64,000 bases of DNA. Origin: Pezicula radicicola. Lineage: Eukaryota; Ascomycota; Leotiomycetes; Helotiales; Dermateaceae. Numbering within the stretch: the stretch's first letter is position 1; every line of letters begins with the position of its first letter. Of this stretch, positions 1-9,961 are shown one piece after another. A program made the translations under genes and the position numbers. Location of the stretch: the NCBI GenBank assembly GCA_003008705.1, contig PDUO01000003.1, positions 1,682,793 through 1,746,792 on the forward strand, written 5' to 3'. The notes below the pieces were generated by a model that had not been told where the DNA came from, did not search any database, and saw only the letters and a program-made list of their open reading frames with translations.

Positions 1-747
1 AGATTTCTAGTGCCTATTGTTACGGCATGGGCCTGTTCGGTATTCCTGGGTCAAGCCTTCACACACAAAGAATTGATCGCGGGGATCGTAGCCTTGATCG
101 GTGTGATCATCATTGCTCATCCAGCCAGTATCTTTGGCAAGGTCGAGGATAGTATCCATGCCACTAAAGCCGGAGAAGTCGATCATGTAACTCCCACGCA
201 ACGTCTCATCGCCATTGCCGTTTCGGTTCTAGGAATCTTTGGAGCTTCGGGAGCGTATACGACAATCAGAGTCATCGGCAACAGAGCTCACGCTCTCATG
301 TCTGTCAACTATTTCGCCATTCTCGGTACCGTTGGCTCTACGGTTGCTCTTCTCGTAATTCCTGGTATCGGATTCGTTATGCCTCATGGTGCCAGAGAGT
401 GGATTCTCCTGTTACTATTGGGTGTCTTGGGATTTATTCTTCAATTCCTCTTGACTGCTGGTCTACAGCTTGATAAGAGTAGCAAGGCAACGAGTATGAT
501 GTATACCCAAGTTTTGTTTGCCTTGTCATTTGACTGGGCTATTTGGGGTGTTCTCCCAGGAAAGTGGAGTCTTTTCGGCGGAGCTATTGTCATTGCCAGT
601 ACCCTTTGGTCAGCATTACAGAAGACCCAGAAACCCGCTCCGCAGACTCAAAAGTCTGCAGCTATTGATGAGGAGAGTGCTCTTCTTGGGGCCCAGACTG
701 AAGGTCTTGATGAGGTGGCGGATAGAAGAGCAAGTATCAGTGCTTAA
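1..747 (+). CDS. EamA/DMT-family membrane transporter, 5' partial
   Basis: The frame is open from the first base of the window (AGA TTT CTA GTG CCT), so the gene begins upstream; the GTG at base 10 is only an internal codon. The visible 248 residues hold about seven hydrophobic segments and end in a polar tail with a DEESALLGAQ stretch. The layout resembles the second half of a ten-helix drug/metabolite transporter of the EamA (SLC35G-like) type: short loops, a helix containing LLLLLGVLGFILQFLLTAG, then SSKATSMMYTQVLFAL, a segment typical of this family's late helices. Substrate cannot be told from sequence. The acidic di-leucine-like tail (EESALL) could be a sorting signal, which is inference. 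The gene lies head-to-tail with the following hydrolase, 430 bp away. The family call is fairly safe; the exact subfamily is not. Confidence 0.8.
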   Translation, partial: RFLVPIVTAWACSVFLGQAFTHKELIAGIVALIGVIIIAHPASIFGKVEDSIHATKAGEVDHVTPTQRLIAIAVSVLGIFGASGAYTTIRVIGNRAHALMSVNYFAILGTVGSTVALLVIPGIGFVMPHGAREWILLLLLGVLGFILQFLLTAGLQLDKSSKATSMMYTQVLFALSFDWAIWGVLPGKWSLFGGAIVIASTLWSALQKTQKPAPQTQKSAAIDEESALLGAQTEGLDEVADRRASISA

Positions 748-1177
748 GAAGACGAGCATTTAATACCTACTTAGGTAAACACGAATATTTGATGGTCAGT
801 TAGGAAAACTGTCCAGAAAAAGGTTCTTGGAAGACGGTAACAATCAGCAAGTTAGTTGATCCTCTTAGCGTTGCACTTGTTTGGCATACAAACACATACC
901 AGACATAGACCTTTAGCATTAGAGAAGGCTTAGCCCGGTAAATTAATGATACACATGATTGGGACGCTAATATAATTAATTCAGATGGTTCTCAAAGTCT
1001 TCTTAATATTGTCGAAATTTGTACTGAGGCCAAACTAAAATAAAAAGGAGTTTATCAATAAACCAATAAGGACTCTACAACCTTGAACGAGTTGAGTCAT
1101 GGGATCTTATAAGCAGCATTAAATATCATCTGACCACATCTAGAAGTAGCTTAGCTCCAGCTTACTGTCATCAGCAA
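748..1177. other. Intergenic spacer, transporter 3' end to hydrolase promoter
   Basis: 430 bp, AT-rich, with no coding signal on either strand. It must hold the transporter 3' UTR and the hydrolase promoter; no clear TATA box or operator was recognised. Confidence 0.6.
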
Positions 1178-2239
1178 ATGAAGCTACATACGTTCTCTAC
1201 CTCCATTAAAACACTAAAACAAGATCCTATTCTACCAATGGCAAAACCCAGCACCTCTATCGACTGGAATACAATCCCATCCGCATCCTCCCTAATCTCA
1301 ATTGGCACCCATTGCCTGTACCTCTCTATCTCTGGTCCGCCACGCCAAACACCAAATACACCACTAGTAATCATCTTCACAGGCGCCGGCGATGCCTCCT
1401 TATCCTGGACCGCCGTATCCCAACTCATCTCACCCACATCCCGTATCCTTCTCTACGATCGCACAGGTCTCGGCCACAGTAACCCACGCCCAACCTTAAA
1501 CTCCCAAGAAACACACACTCCACGTCCCACAGCCGTAACAGCCGCAGAAGAACTTCACGCATTACTTGAAGTAACTAAACTCACACCACCATATATACTC
1601 TGCGCCCATTCCTACGGCGCCATCATAGCACGAGAATTCCTACATCTCTGGTCCGATGAAATAGTAGGTATGGTCCTAGTAGACGGATCTACAGAACGAC
1701 AATATCAATATTTTCGTATTCCAGACCCCAATATCTCAGCCGTTTTAGGAGACTTGAACTATGCGAGGGTCACGGGATTAAAAGAGGAAGCGAAGATTGG
1801 ACAGGAAGAATGGAGAGAGAGAGCTAAATTGATAGCTGGTGGTTTTGAAGCTGCTACTGAGGAAATGAGATCTTATGTAGAAGTTTGTGAGACTTTGGGT
1901 GCGAAGAGACAGTTTGAAAGGAGGGTGTTGGGTGAGAGACCTTTGAGTGTTATTAGAGCTAGTGGGAAGAGGGATTCTGAGAGGATTTATAAGGCTGGTA
2001 TTGAGGCTGGAAATGGGACAGTGGAACAGAGGAGGGCTTTTAGGGAGTTATTGGATGGGTGGGAGGAGGTTGATAGAGAGTTGAAGGAGGAACAGTTGAG
2101 GTTGTCGAGAAGGAGTAGGTTGGTTTATTTGCAGGATTGTGGTCATAATGTTCAGCTTTTGAGACCGGATGTAGTGGCTGAGGAGATACGGTGGGTTATT
2201 GATTCTATTGGTAGAAAATCTGTGCCTAGTTCACTTTGA
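1178..2239 (+). CDS. Alpha/beta-hydrolase fold protein
   Basis: An intronless 353-residue ORF. It has the alpha/beta hydrolase layout: a beta-strand and oxyanion-type segment (LVIIFTGAGDASLSW), the DRTGLGHS loop, a nucleophile elbow AHSYGA with Ser145, the strand MVLVDGS, and a late DCGHNVQLLRP segment with His323 as the likely catalytic base. Such enzymes hydrolyse esters, lactones or peptides; the substrate is unknown. No signal peptide is seen, so a cytosolic role is likely. Two starts are possible: Met1 at 1178 or Met21 at 1238 (MAKPSTS), and the second leaves the fold intact. Codon use changes sharply inside the gene: the first half is C/A-rich on the coding strand and the second half, from about 1750, is G/T-rich. 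Family assignment is strong, function is open. Confidence 0.87.
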   Translation: MKLHTFSTSIKTLKQDPILPMAKPSTSIDWNTIPSASSLISIGTHCLYLSISGPPRQTPNTPLVIIFTGAGDASLSWTAVSQLISPTSRILLYDRTGLGHSNPRPTLNSQETHTPRPTAVTAAEELHALLEVTKLTPPYILCAHSYGAIIAREFLHLWSDEIVGMVLVDGSTERQYQYFRIPDPNISAVLGDLNYARVTGLKEEAKIGQEEWRERAKLIAGGFEAATEEMRSYVEVCETLGAKRQFERRVLGERPLSVIRASGKRDSERIYKAGIEAGNGTVEQRRAFRELLDGWEEVDRELKEEQLRLSRRSRLVYLQDCGHNVQLLRPDVVAEEIRWVIDSIGRKSVPSSL

Positions 2240-2526
2240 TAGGATTTAGAATTACTGAGATTATGTTCAAATTTTTGTCGTAGAACATGATATTTGGTAC
2301 ATGACTTTATGATTTACTTATTGATAAGATTTATAATTCCTACGAAGTAGGAGAATTTTCTACAATTAATAATAGAACGTGTTTTTATAAACACAAAAAT
2401 ATAAAGTACAAAAACTAGAATACTCCTTGGTAGCGATTCGCGCAATTTACATTGCTGAGCAAGTAATACCAATTCAGACCAAGAAATATAGCCACGCAAG
2501 TAATAATACATGTCAACCATAACATC

Positions 2527-3105
2527 CTAATAAGCGACCCTCATCCAACCCACACCATGCTGCGTACAGCCTTCAAACGGCTCTTCAACCTCCTCCCTCG
2601 GATCCGATTTAGACAGTTCCCAGTCCTTCCATATAAGGTTGACAAAGCCATCGCCAGTAGTGTCCGGCTCTAGAGGTGCCGGTGCGTCGTAAATGACAGA
2701 CTCCAACGCTTCGATGTCGACCTGCATACAGTACCTATAGCGCTGGGAGAGGGCTGGCCCCGTACATTGTTCCTGCTGTGGTGCAGTAGCGACCCATTGC
2801 TTAAAATGTTCACGGACAACAGAGGTGCTGGCTCTGTCTAAAATGGACGGGTCTTCCATGACAGTAATACTAATGTTATCCATCATATCGAGTCCGTTGT
2901 AAACCTCTAGTGTTTCCTGGATATGGTACCGTAGACACTCCATGAACTGGTTCCAGTCATCGTCACTTTCATAGGTGCAGTGATAGATCACGAAGCCCCA
3001 CGTTCGGTGCCCATCTTCCTGGAGATACCTCTCAATGTTGTCGGCATTGTTGTTGTGCGTGGAATATTGAGGTGTCCGTCGAGACATTGCGGACGTTATG
3101 GGCAT
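2527..3105 (-). CDS. Conserved fungal hypothetical protein, 192 aa
   Basis: A single-exon, acidic 192-residue protein without signal peptide or membrane segment. It carries a pattern I associate with a family of uncharacterised filamentous-fungal proteins: an N-terminal WGFVIYHCTY strand, then later RYRYCMQVD, ALESV, GFVNLIWKDWE and a C-terminal GWMRV. No catalytic motif is evident. Met1 at 3105 is used; Met7 is a possible alternative. It is transcribed towards the hydrolase (convergent, about 290 bp between stops). The order and spacing of the blocks make it likely to be real. No function is proposed. Confidence 0.7.
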   Translation of the reverse strand: MPITSAMSRRTPQYSTHNNNADNIERYLQEDGHRTWGFVIYHCTYESDDDWNQFMECLRYHIQETLEVYNGLDMMDNISITVMEDPSILDRASTSVVREHFKQWVATAPQQEQCTGPALSQRYRYCMQVDIEALESVIYDAPAPLEPDTTGDGFVNLIWKDWELSKSDPREEVEEPFEGCTQHGVGWMRVAY

Positions 3106-3663
3106 TGTGTATTGTGGGATAGTGTGATGGGTCGAGTGTAAAGTCGAGGGCTGAATCTCTTTAATTATAACTTGCGGTTGGCACTATACGAGGAAGAGGA
3201 GCTCAATCGTTCTCCCTACCTAAGGATAGCTATATCAACACGTAATATTTCATTATGTTAAATATGGATATCCAGGGTTAGGCAAAGTGTTAACTTAATT
3301 TAAGAGTAGTATAAAAGAGTTATATATATTATAAGTCTAAGCGAGGAATAAAGAGTTTATTAGAGACATATAATAAAATTATCTTAAGTTATCTTTATTA
3401 GTTATTTAATTACTTTAACTCTATCTAGAGACTTTTAGTCTATATAACCTCTTAAACTAACGCTAATAGCAAGTAGCTTATTAGACAGTAATTAAAAAAC
3501 TAACAAATAAAAGCTATACGTCTTTAAACCTTGAATAAACCTTCAAAGTTATCACACACATAGTACTCTCCCTCCCTCTCCCTCCCCCCTCTCCTAAAAC
3601 ATCAAACCCTCTTACCACTCCACTCCCTCCCTCCTATTACCAACCCCACCCCAAACATCACCC
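3106..3663. repeat. AT-rich, RIP-like degraded stretch (about 3190-3560)
   Basis: Very AT-rich, TA-dense sequence without coding potential, bounded by normal-composition DNA on both sides. The TpA richness suggests an old repeat altered by repeat-induced point mutation, but no terminal repeats or transposase remnant could be recognised. After it comes a C-rich, G-poor run that belongs to the 3' end of the lactonase gene. Confidence 0.45.
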
Positions 3664-5038
3664 CTACTCATCCCAAACAACACAAACAACACTCCCCCCA
3701 ACCTCAAAACTAGCAACCACACCCCCCAAAACGCCACTCGCAACATCCCTCTCATAAACAACAACAGTCCCCTCCGTCTGCAACCCAACAGCGACCAAAT
3801 CACCGCCTTTATTAACAGAAAACTGGCGAGGGAATTGTCCACCAGCAGGTGATTGATCGAGAAGACTTAAAGAACCATCTGTTTGGTTGATTGAGAAAGT
3901 TAGGAGACTGTCTGATAAGATTGTATCGTTTGTTGTTGTGTCTGTGGTTAGAGGGTCAGGGATACTAAATGAAGAATCATTCCGTTGAGAAACGAGAAGG
4001 AAGTTTTTATCCGGCTATTTTGTACTCTTGATGTTAGTAAAGTACGATAAATTTTTGCTCGCACTTCAAAGGTTCATTTTTAAAAAAAAAAGTTGGGAGG
4101 AAAAATGAACTTACAGAAACATGGACCTCAGCAGCTGCACTATACCTCTGCAACGCCCTCCCCTCCGTCCCCACCAAAAGATTAGTCTCCTGCACAACCA
4201 CCAACCCTAACCCACCAACCCCATCATAAAGAACCTGATACGCAATCAACAAATTTCCCAGTTCACACGTAACGAATAAAAAGGTCTTTCCCTCATCCGT
4301 AACCAAAAACTCCCCATGCCTAGGTCCCGTCCCAAACGGCGTCTCAACCCCCTCAATTTCCTCAATCAAGCCCGATAGTTCATTAATAAAATAGATACGG
4401 ATGAGATCCGAACCAAGATCAGGTACGATAACGAAATGACCTGTAGGATCCAAAATAGCATGATGGGGATGAGGTGGTGTTGTATGATTTCCAACGGTTG
4501 AATAGGTGATTGTTTGGATGGTTTGGAGATCTGAAGGGTCAGTTATGTTGTATGTCCCTACTGAACTTGATGTACTATTTTGATTAATTAATATTATTAG
4601 CTTATTGTAGCCATTTTTATCTGTTAATCTGTACTCGTATGAATGTAGAGACTAAACTCACTAATAAGCAACCGCCAATCCCCCATCCCCATATAAAACT
4701 GAAGCCACACCCCCAATAGGCGTAGCAATCCTCCCAAGTGAAACCAAACTCCCATCATCCTTTACAGCAAGAGAATTCAACGTCCCATTTTCAGCAGTCA
4801 AACCTCGATCTAAACAATACAGAAGATCACGAGTCTTATCTAAGGTTAACCAGGAAGGAGATCCAGCACATGCTGTTGAAGAAGCTGTAATTTCGAGAGA
4901 GTAGGTATCGGTTTCGGCATTGTTAGATTGATTTGTTAAGGATAATGTGGTCACATTGCCTGAGTACGAGGCTACAAAGAGACGAGTAGCTTCGCTTTGC
5001 GCGACGGCAAAAAGAACAAGGGTGGTTGAAAGTCTCAT
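3664..5038 (-). CDS. Secreted lactonase-family seven-bladed propeller protein
   Basis: Three exons assembled from splice signals: 5038-4662, 4574-4115 and 4014-3664, giving 395 residues with all phases consistent (introns 87 and 100 bp, donors GTGAGT and GTAAGT). Residues 1-18 look like a signal peptide (MRLSTTLVLFAVAQSEA). The body shows repeated beta-propeller blades: SPSWLTLDKTRDLLYCLD, HAILDPTGHFVIVPDLGSD, RHGEFLVTDEGKTFLFV, SPDKNFLLVS and FPRQFSVNKGGDLVAV, the pattern of the lactonase/6-phosphogluconolactonase-like family (PF10282 type). True fungal members act on sugar lactones or muconate-type lactones; a secreted one may act on extracellular substrates. Exon 3 starts exactly at a PDKNFLLVS blade, supporting the splice choice. 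Family call strong, substrate unknown. Each exon moves from C/A-rich to G/T-rich along the coding strand. Confidence 0.85.
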
Positions 5039-5735
5039 GGTGTCAGTGATGAGAATCCTCAGCCTCCGGTTCGAACTAAGCTGAGAAATTCACCTGGAGG
5101 ACAAGTTTGAAAAAAGAATGTTTGACGATCCCTCTTCTCTTTAGATAATCCGCCTTCGGGCATGAAATTTCCGCCAGGAAAGCTTTTTAGATGCAGCCAA
5201 GCTTTAATAAGCTTAATATGTACACCGGGGCCGTATTCATTTAACTCGGGGTCCGAGAAGGGCAGCTTGCAGCCTTGGCGAGCCCCGTAGGCTGTATAAA
5301 GCTCCTTAGAAGTTCCCAGGAGATGACATCTTAAAAAAGGCATATATATTATCAAAAGAGAAGCGCAATGTAAAGCCAATCAATATTATAATTGATACTA
5401 AACCTCAACAATTATAAAACACCAGAAAGAAGACTCATGTGAGCCTCCTCACAAGTACTACTCATACAAATAATATATCGCTAGGATGCCATGCTCTCCC
5501 GTACTGTCTCCCTCGCTGAAATGCAATTATGCAAAGGAAACACCTCGCTCCAGCTGAACTCCTGGTCCCACTTTGTTTAGGGACTAAACGCCATAAAAAT
5601 GCTCATACGCTCGTGTACTGTGTGTATATCCCTCTATCCTTTCATACATCAACCGCTATAACAAAGGAGAAAATAATTATTGTGTGTTCCACGTAACAAA
5701 AAGTGAAGCCAAGACAACTAGATCTTAGTACTCGG
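5039..5735. other. Intergenic spacer between two minus-strand genes
   Basis: About 700 bp carrying the lactonase promoter and the 3' UTR of the large disordered-protein gene. A 106-codon ORF on the minus strand (5059-5379) has no recognisable composition or motif and is not called. Confidence 0.55.
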
Positions 5736-8700
5736 TTACTGCATCACACTCTGTCTCCATCGTTCGACCATATCAATTTGACCTTGGTTAAGCGGCTGCA
5801 CACCGTTTCCCATTTGCAGCATGCTCGACGACATAGGGTTAGCCTGCATATTAGGCATATATCCCATCTGCATCGCGTTGGTCTTGTAGCCCATGGCGTA
5901 CGGATTTGCGAATGGGGCTAACATTTGGCTTTGGTACATGTTGAAGTTCATACTTGGCTGAGCGAACTGTGGATACATGACATGACTGCTGTATTGATTG
6001 TACATAGCTTGGTTAGGCGCAGGGACGACTCCACCTTGATTGAACATGTTCGTCTGTTGTGTACTGATGGGTGGAGGCGGGGGTTTTGCGTTCTCGAAAT
6101 TGAGGAGAGTGCTGCTTCTTCGTGCACTCTTTTGTTGCTCGTGCAGACCGAGAAGGCCACCCGGAGGTTTAGTAGGTTGGCTATAAGACGAAGATCGGTT
6201 GGCACCAGCTGCTGGATGAGCCTGGAGGATATCGGCCATGCTCCGTCTCTTGACGGCTTCTGGGCGTTCAGGCTCGGGTGCAACACCTGGCTTGCCAACC
6301 TCCTTTGCACGTGCATCTCGTTCAGCTTGAAGACGCTTCCTTCTTTGGCCTAAGGTCTCCCCCTCGTCATCTGGAGGTGGGCTCGTCGAGATCTCTTTAC
6401 CTTTGCCTTTGATATCGACCTTTGCCGTATCTGTACCGAATTGGTTCATTAACTCCGAAGCAAACTCACCACTAACGGGTCTTGCCGTAGGCATTGCAGG
6501 AAGTCCAGTAGCAGTTCCTCCTTGGGCCTTGAGACGCTGCACTCGTTGGGCTAGTGTCTCGTCTTCATCTTCTGGCACGTTGGTCGACACATTCAGCATA
6601 GTTGCAGAACGAGGCATTCCTGGACGTCTGCCTTGAAGTCGATCTCTGCGAGAACTCAAAGGCTCATTATCGTCACGCTCCTTACGTTCCATCAAACCAA
6701 GAGGCCTATTTCTCTCCTGGATGGCTTTGCTATTGTATAAGACGCCCAACGGCACATCTTCATCATCCTCAACATCATCATCTGGTAGCCCCTCCCAAGC
6801 CAACTTAACTCGCCCCTGCTTGCGTGATTTTTGTTCAACCTGTAGAACTGCATCCATCTCCAGTAAGGTTGAATGCATGCCGTTAGGATATGCAGCGGCC
6901 AGTGGCCGGGTTCGATATTTTTGTTGTTGCTTGCGCATTTGGAGTTCAGCGAGAAGTGTCGTTGGTGCTCCCTGGTACATATCATCGCGCTGCATGCCCT
7001 GATCGCCATCTTCATCATCGATAGCCTCTTCATCAACACCACCATCAGCACGATCTCGGAAGTCGCCAATCTGAGATCCATTTAGTGGTGTGGACTCCTT
7101 AAGATGATCTTCGTCATCATCTTGACCCTGCTTATTTGCTGCCAACAAGTCACTAGTACTTGCTCGCCTTCCCTTAAACATGTTGAAAGAGCTCAATCTC
7201 TTCTTCGACTGCTGCTCATTGGTCTGGCCTAGAAGTTGCATGCTACTTCTACTCTGCCGGACTGACGGCTTTCCGTATACTTCAGCACCGAGGTGGCCAG
7301 CAAAAGCATGGTCCGTAAACGCGCTCACAGGTGCATGAGCTGAAGCATCCAGGATACTGTCCAGTGTAGCCACCGCTGATTGTTCCTTGAGCTCCACAAC
7401 TTGGCTTACAGCAGGTTGGTCGAAAAATGCACTTGCTCGCAATTGTGGTGGGAGATGTCGAAGGTCCTGCGTGGTACGTCTGCCTCCCATGTTCATTCTC
7501 TGGTGTTGTGCCACATATTCTTGCTCCTGAACACTAGGATCCTGAGCCAGCGTGCCGCCCTCTCCCTCAAGCACATCCGGAAGCCATATTGCAGATTCCC
7601 TTGCAGCAGGGGGAAGACTGCTAAGAACCTGAGACCTTCTCTTATTCCTAGCCATAGATGAAGGCAGCTTTGATAACTTCTGTGGAAGATTTAGCATCAT
7701 CGGAACAGGTGCCGGGTAGTAAACCATTTGTTGTCCAGTGTCTGGATCTGCGTATGTCTGAGGTCGTGCCATTGATAATCGATTCCCTGCAGAGATTCTT
7801 CTAGTACTATTATCTTGGTATCCTGTATCTTCGCGACCCACGTCCAGGGCACCCTCTTCGAAGTTCACCGTGTCCGCAAATAGTTGGGATACCGTCCTCT
7901 CAGCAAACATCTGAGAGGGCGTTTTACTCCGCTCCTCATACTCTGTGTGGACGCCATCGAAGTCTGCAAATTCCTTCTCTGCCTGAGCAAATGTGTTCGT
8001 AGACGGGGCAGGAGATTTGGGCCGATCTTCTGCAGCATTAGGCTCTGCCATTCGTTCCTCAGGGGTTTCCATGATATCTGTAATGGGCCGGGTCATTGTA
8101 CCAGTCTCTTCGTCCCTTTCAGCAATTGATGCTGACCGAGACACGATCGGGGATGTTGCTGATATCGAGGCTGCACCCCTCGGTGTAGTAACAAATGAGT
8201 CGAGTGGCCTGCCTTCCAACTCCGGCTCAGGACGAGTGCCATATCTTGAACTCTTGGATGCAAGAGATCCCTTGGGAGACTTGATAAAAGTGCCTGAAGA
8301 ATATGCCGTTCCACCGCTTCTGCTGATTTTATTCATCTCGATAATCGAATTGCTCGTATTTGAGAATTGTCGTGTCACAGGGGGCATCTCGTGGTGGGAA
8401 GCTGACAATGGCGAACCAGAAAGAAGAGATGACCTTCGACTGTCGGACCTCTTCTGCTCCATATGCAGATCCCGAATCGCATCTTCAATTGAGGAAGTCA
8501 TACTTAAACGCTCTGCCGTGGCCTCAAGACTTCGAATGTTCCCTGTGTATGCCCCTTGCAGAGTCTGCAAGTCAGGAGTCGGATGCCTCAGAGGTACAGT
8601 TCGACCAGATGCGGTCCGCAATACTGCTTCGTCTTGTGGGATTGATGGCAAAGGATGTGGTCGTCTTATCGTCGTGAAAGGGTTGGCCGGGGGGTCGACT

Positions 8701-9104
8701 GTGGCTTGGGATCGTCTTGGATGAGGCCGAGGAATGTGTAGTGGCACGAAGGACTCGTCTGGTGCGTCTCGATTGGGTTTACGCTGCTGTTCAGACTTTA
8801 TCGGTACAGGACGAGCCTGTTGCGCATCTACCTCTTCATAGTCTTCATCATCTAGCATATCATAGCTGCCGCTGGTTTTGGTGCTGCGCGACGCAATTGA
8901 CTTGACAACTTGGCCAATGCCGCTGGTACTGGGCGAGTTTTCCCTCGTATTGTCCAAAAATAGGCCATCCACTGACTGTGATAGCGGTGGCGTGAAGATC
9001 GGTGAAGAAGCGAGGTGACGGGGGGAGGTGGTAGGAGAGGCTGAGGAAGTCGAATCGGCATCGTGGTCGTCGTCCTGCTGTCGAACGGCGTTATACGACG
9101 CCAT
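5736..9104 (-). CDS. Large intrinsically disordered protein, 1122 aa, with three ETLxxRxxRLQ motifs
   Basis: One uninterrupted ORF starting at MASYNAVRQQ. Almost the whole protein is low-complexity and polar (Ser, Pro, Asp, Gln, Arg) with no membrane segment or enzyme motif. A short motif recurs three times: EPLSSRRDRLQ (about residue 815), ETLAQRVQRLK (about 848) and ETLGQRRKRLQ (about 918), each preceded by an acidic run, which suggests a repeated peptide-binding or helical element. It has a PPPPPIS stretch near residue 1020 and a C-terminal 100 residues rich in Met, Asn, Gln and Tyr (prion-like), ending in IDMVERWRQSVMQ. Several SP/TP sites fit kinase regulation. A scaffold, polarity or RNA-granule role is possible but is inference. 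The ORF is long and codon-biased, so the gene is real; I do not recognise the family. Confidence 0.85.
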   Translation of the reverse strand: MASYNAVRQQDDDHDADSTSSASPTTSPRHLASSPIFTPPLSQSVDGLFLDNTRENSPSTSGIGQVVKSIASRSTKTSGSYDMLDDEDYEEVDAQQARPVPIKSEQQRKPNRDAPDESFVPLHIPRPHPRRSQATVDPPANPFTTIRRPHPLPSIPQDEAVLRTASGRTVPLRHPTPDLQTLQGAYTGNIRSLEATAERLSMTSSIEDAIRDLHMEQKRSDSRRSSLLSGSPLSASHHEMPPVTRQFSNTSNSIIEMNKISRSGGTAYSSGTFIKSPKGSLASKSSRYGTRPEPELEGRPLDSFVTTPRGAASISATSPIVSRSASIAERDEETGTMTRPITDIMETPEERMAEPNAAEDRPKSPAPSTNTFAQAEKEFADFDGVHTEYEERSKTPSQMFAERTVSQLFADTVNFEEGALDVGREDTGYQDNSTRRISAGNRLSMARPQTYADPDTGQQMVYYPAPVPMMLNLPQKLSKLPSSMARNKRRSQVLSSLPPAARESAIWLPDVLEGEGGTLAQDPSVQEQEYVAQHQRMNMGGRRTTQDLRHLPPQLRASAFFDQPAVSQVVELKEQSAVATLDSILDASAHAPVSAFTDHAFAGHLGAEVYGKPSVRQSRSSMQLLGQTNEQQSKKRLSSFNMFKGRRASTSDLLAANKQGQDDDEDHLKESTPLNGSQIGDFRDRADGGVDEEAIDDEDGDQGMQRDDMYQGAPTTLLAELQMRKQQQKYRTRPLAAAYPNGMHSTLLEMDAVLQVEQKSRKQGRVKLAWEGLPDDDVEDDEDVPLGVLYNSKAIQERNRPLGLMERKERDDNEPLSSRRDRLQGRRPGMPRSATMLNVSTNVPEDEDETLAQRVQRLKAQGGTATGLPAMPTARPVSGEFASELMNQFGTDTAKVDIKGKGKEISTSPPPDDEGETLGQRRKRLQAERDARAKEVGKPGVAPEPERPEAVKRRSMADILQAHPAAGANRSSSYSQPTKPPGGLLGLHEQQKSARRSSTLLNFENAKPPPPPISTQQTNMFNQGGVVPAPNQAMYNQYSSHVMYPQFAQPSMNFNMYQSQMLAPFANPYAMGYKTNAMQMGYMPNMQANPMSSSMLQMGNGVQPLNQGQIDMVERWRQSVMQ

Positions 9105-9521
9105 GTTGAAGAAAGGACGTCGCAGAGACTGCGACGACGATTTGTTGACAAACGGAGAGCAACGGCTGTGACAGGATACAGTTATACGGGGTGTTGGGGC
9201 GGCACGCGATATATGCTTGCTTGCTGTCCCTGTATTATTTTTTTGCTTGGGGTCGCGGGTTGGCGGGCGTTGCCAGCGTCGAAATAGATTGGCCAGGCTT
9301 TAGCTATCAGTGGAGGAGATTAAGCTGCAACCATCAGCGTCCAATCCCTGAACCTGCGTGTCAAAAGTATCAGAGGGCCCATCAGGGACGAGCCGTGCCA
9401 ATCGTTGTACTGCAGAGCTTTGTCGAGGTCATAAAAAGCAAAGATAGGCCGAAGGTGTCGCGAGCTTTTCAATTTAGAGTGCCGGTGTGTGGTGGTTGGA
9501 TGTTGATGAGCTGGCGACGTC

Positions 9522-9548
9522 CTTGTTGTTATTGTTGTTGTTGTTGTC
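9522..9548. repeat. (TTG)n microsatellite
   Basis: About nine TTG units with one interruption, in the presumed 5' UTR/promoter of the minus-strand disordered-protein gene. Confidence 0.8.
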
Positions 9549-9936
9549 GAGTACAGCGGGCAAGATTCGACGAGCTGCTGCAGGTATCACTATCAGATAT
9601 AAAATTAGATGAATTGTTTTGGAAGATAAGGAAAGGTCGAGACACTACTGCAGAAGGCCTCCTCAACAGATTGTGATGTCGTATGTCGTCTGCCCAAAGC
9701 AGAACCTCGCCTTATCAGTATGTCGGTACTGTACCTGGCGTACGAAGGTAGACCTTGGACAGACCACTTACTCCAGCCTCTATACCTCAACAATCGTTCA
9801 AAATAACTGGGAAGTCTTGCATCTCGTCGACGCTGCGATCCACGAAGCGGTCGACGTACGGCAAATCCGCAGTTCAAACCTACTGGCCCCATGTCCCACT
9901 TGTTATCATCAGCATTATCATCATCCTCACCCCATG

Positions 9937-9961
9937 CATTCATTCATTCATTCATTCATTT
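9937..9961. repeat. (CATT)n microsatellite
   Basis: Six consecutive CATT units in non-coding sequence. Confidence 0.85.

Noticed and set aside
5059..5379. 106-codon minus-strand ORF upstream of the lactonase gene
   Set aside because: No motif, signal peptide or splice partner; lies in promoter/UTR space.
7993..8724. 243-codon + strand ORF antisense to the disordered protein
   Set aside because: Shadow of the opposite frame; hydrophobic/serine composition follows from the sense codons.
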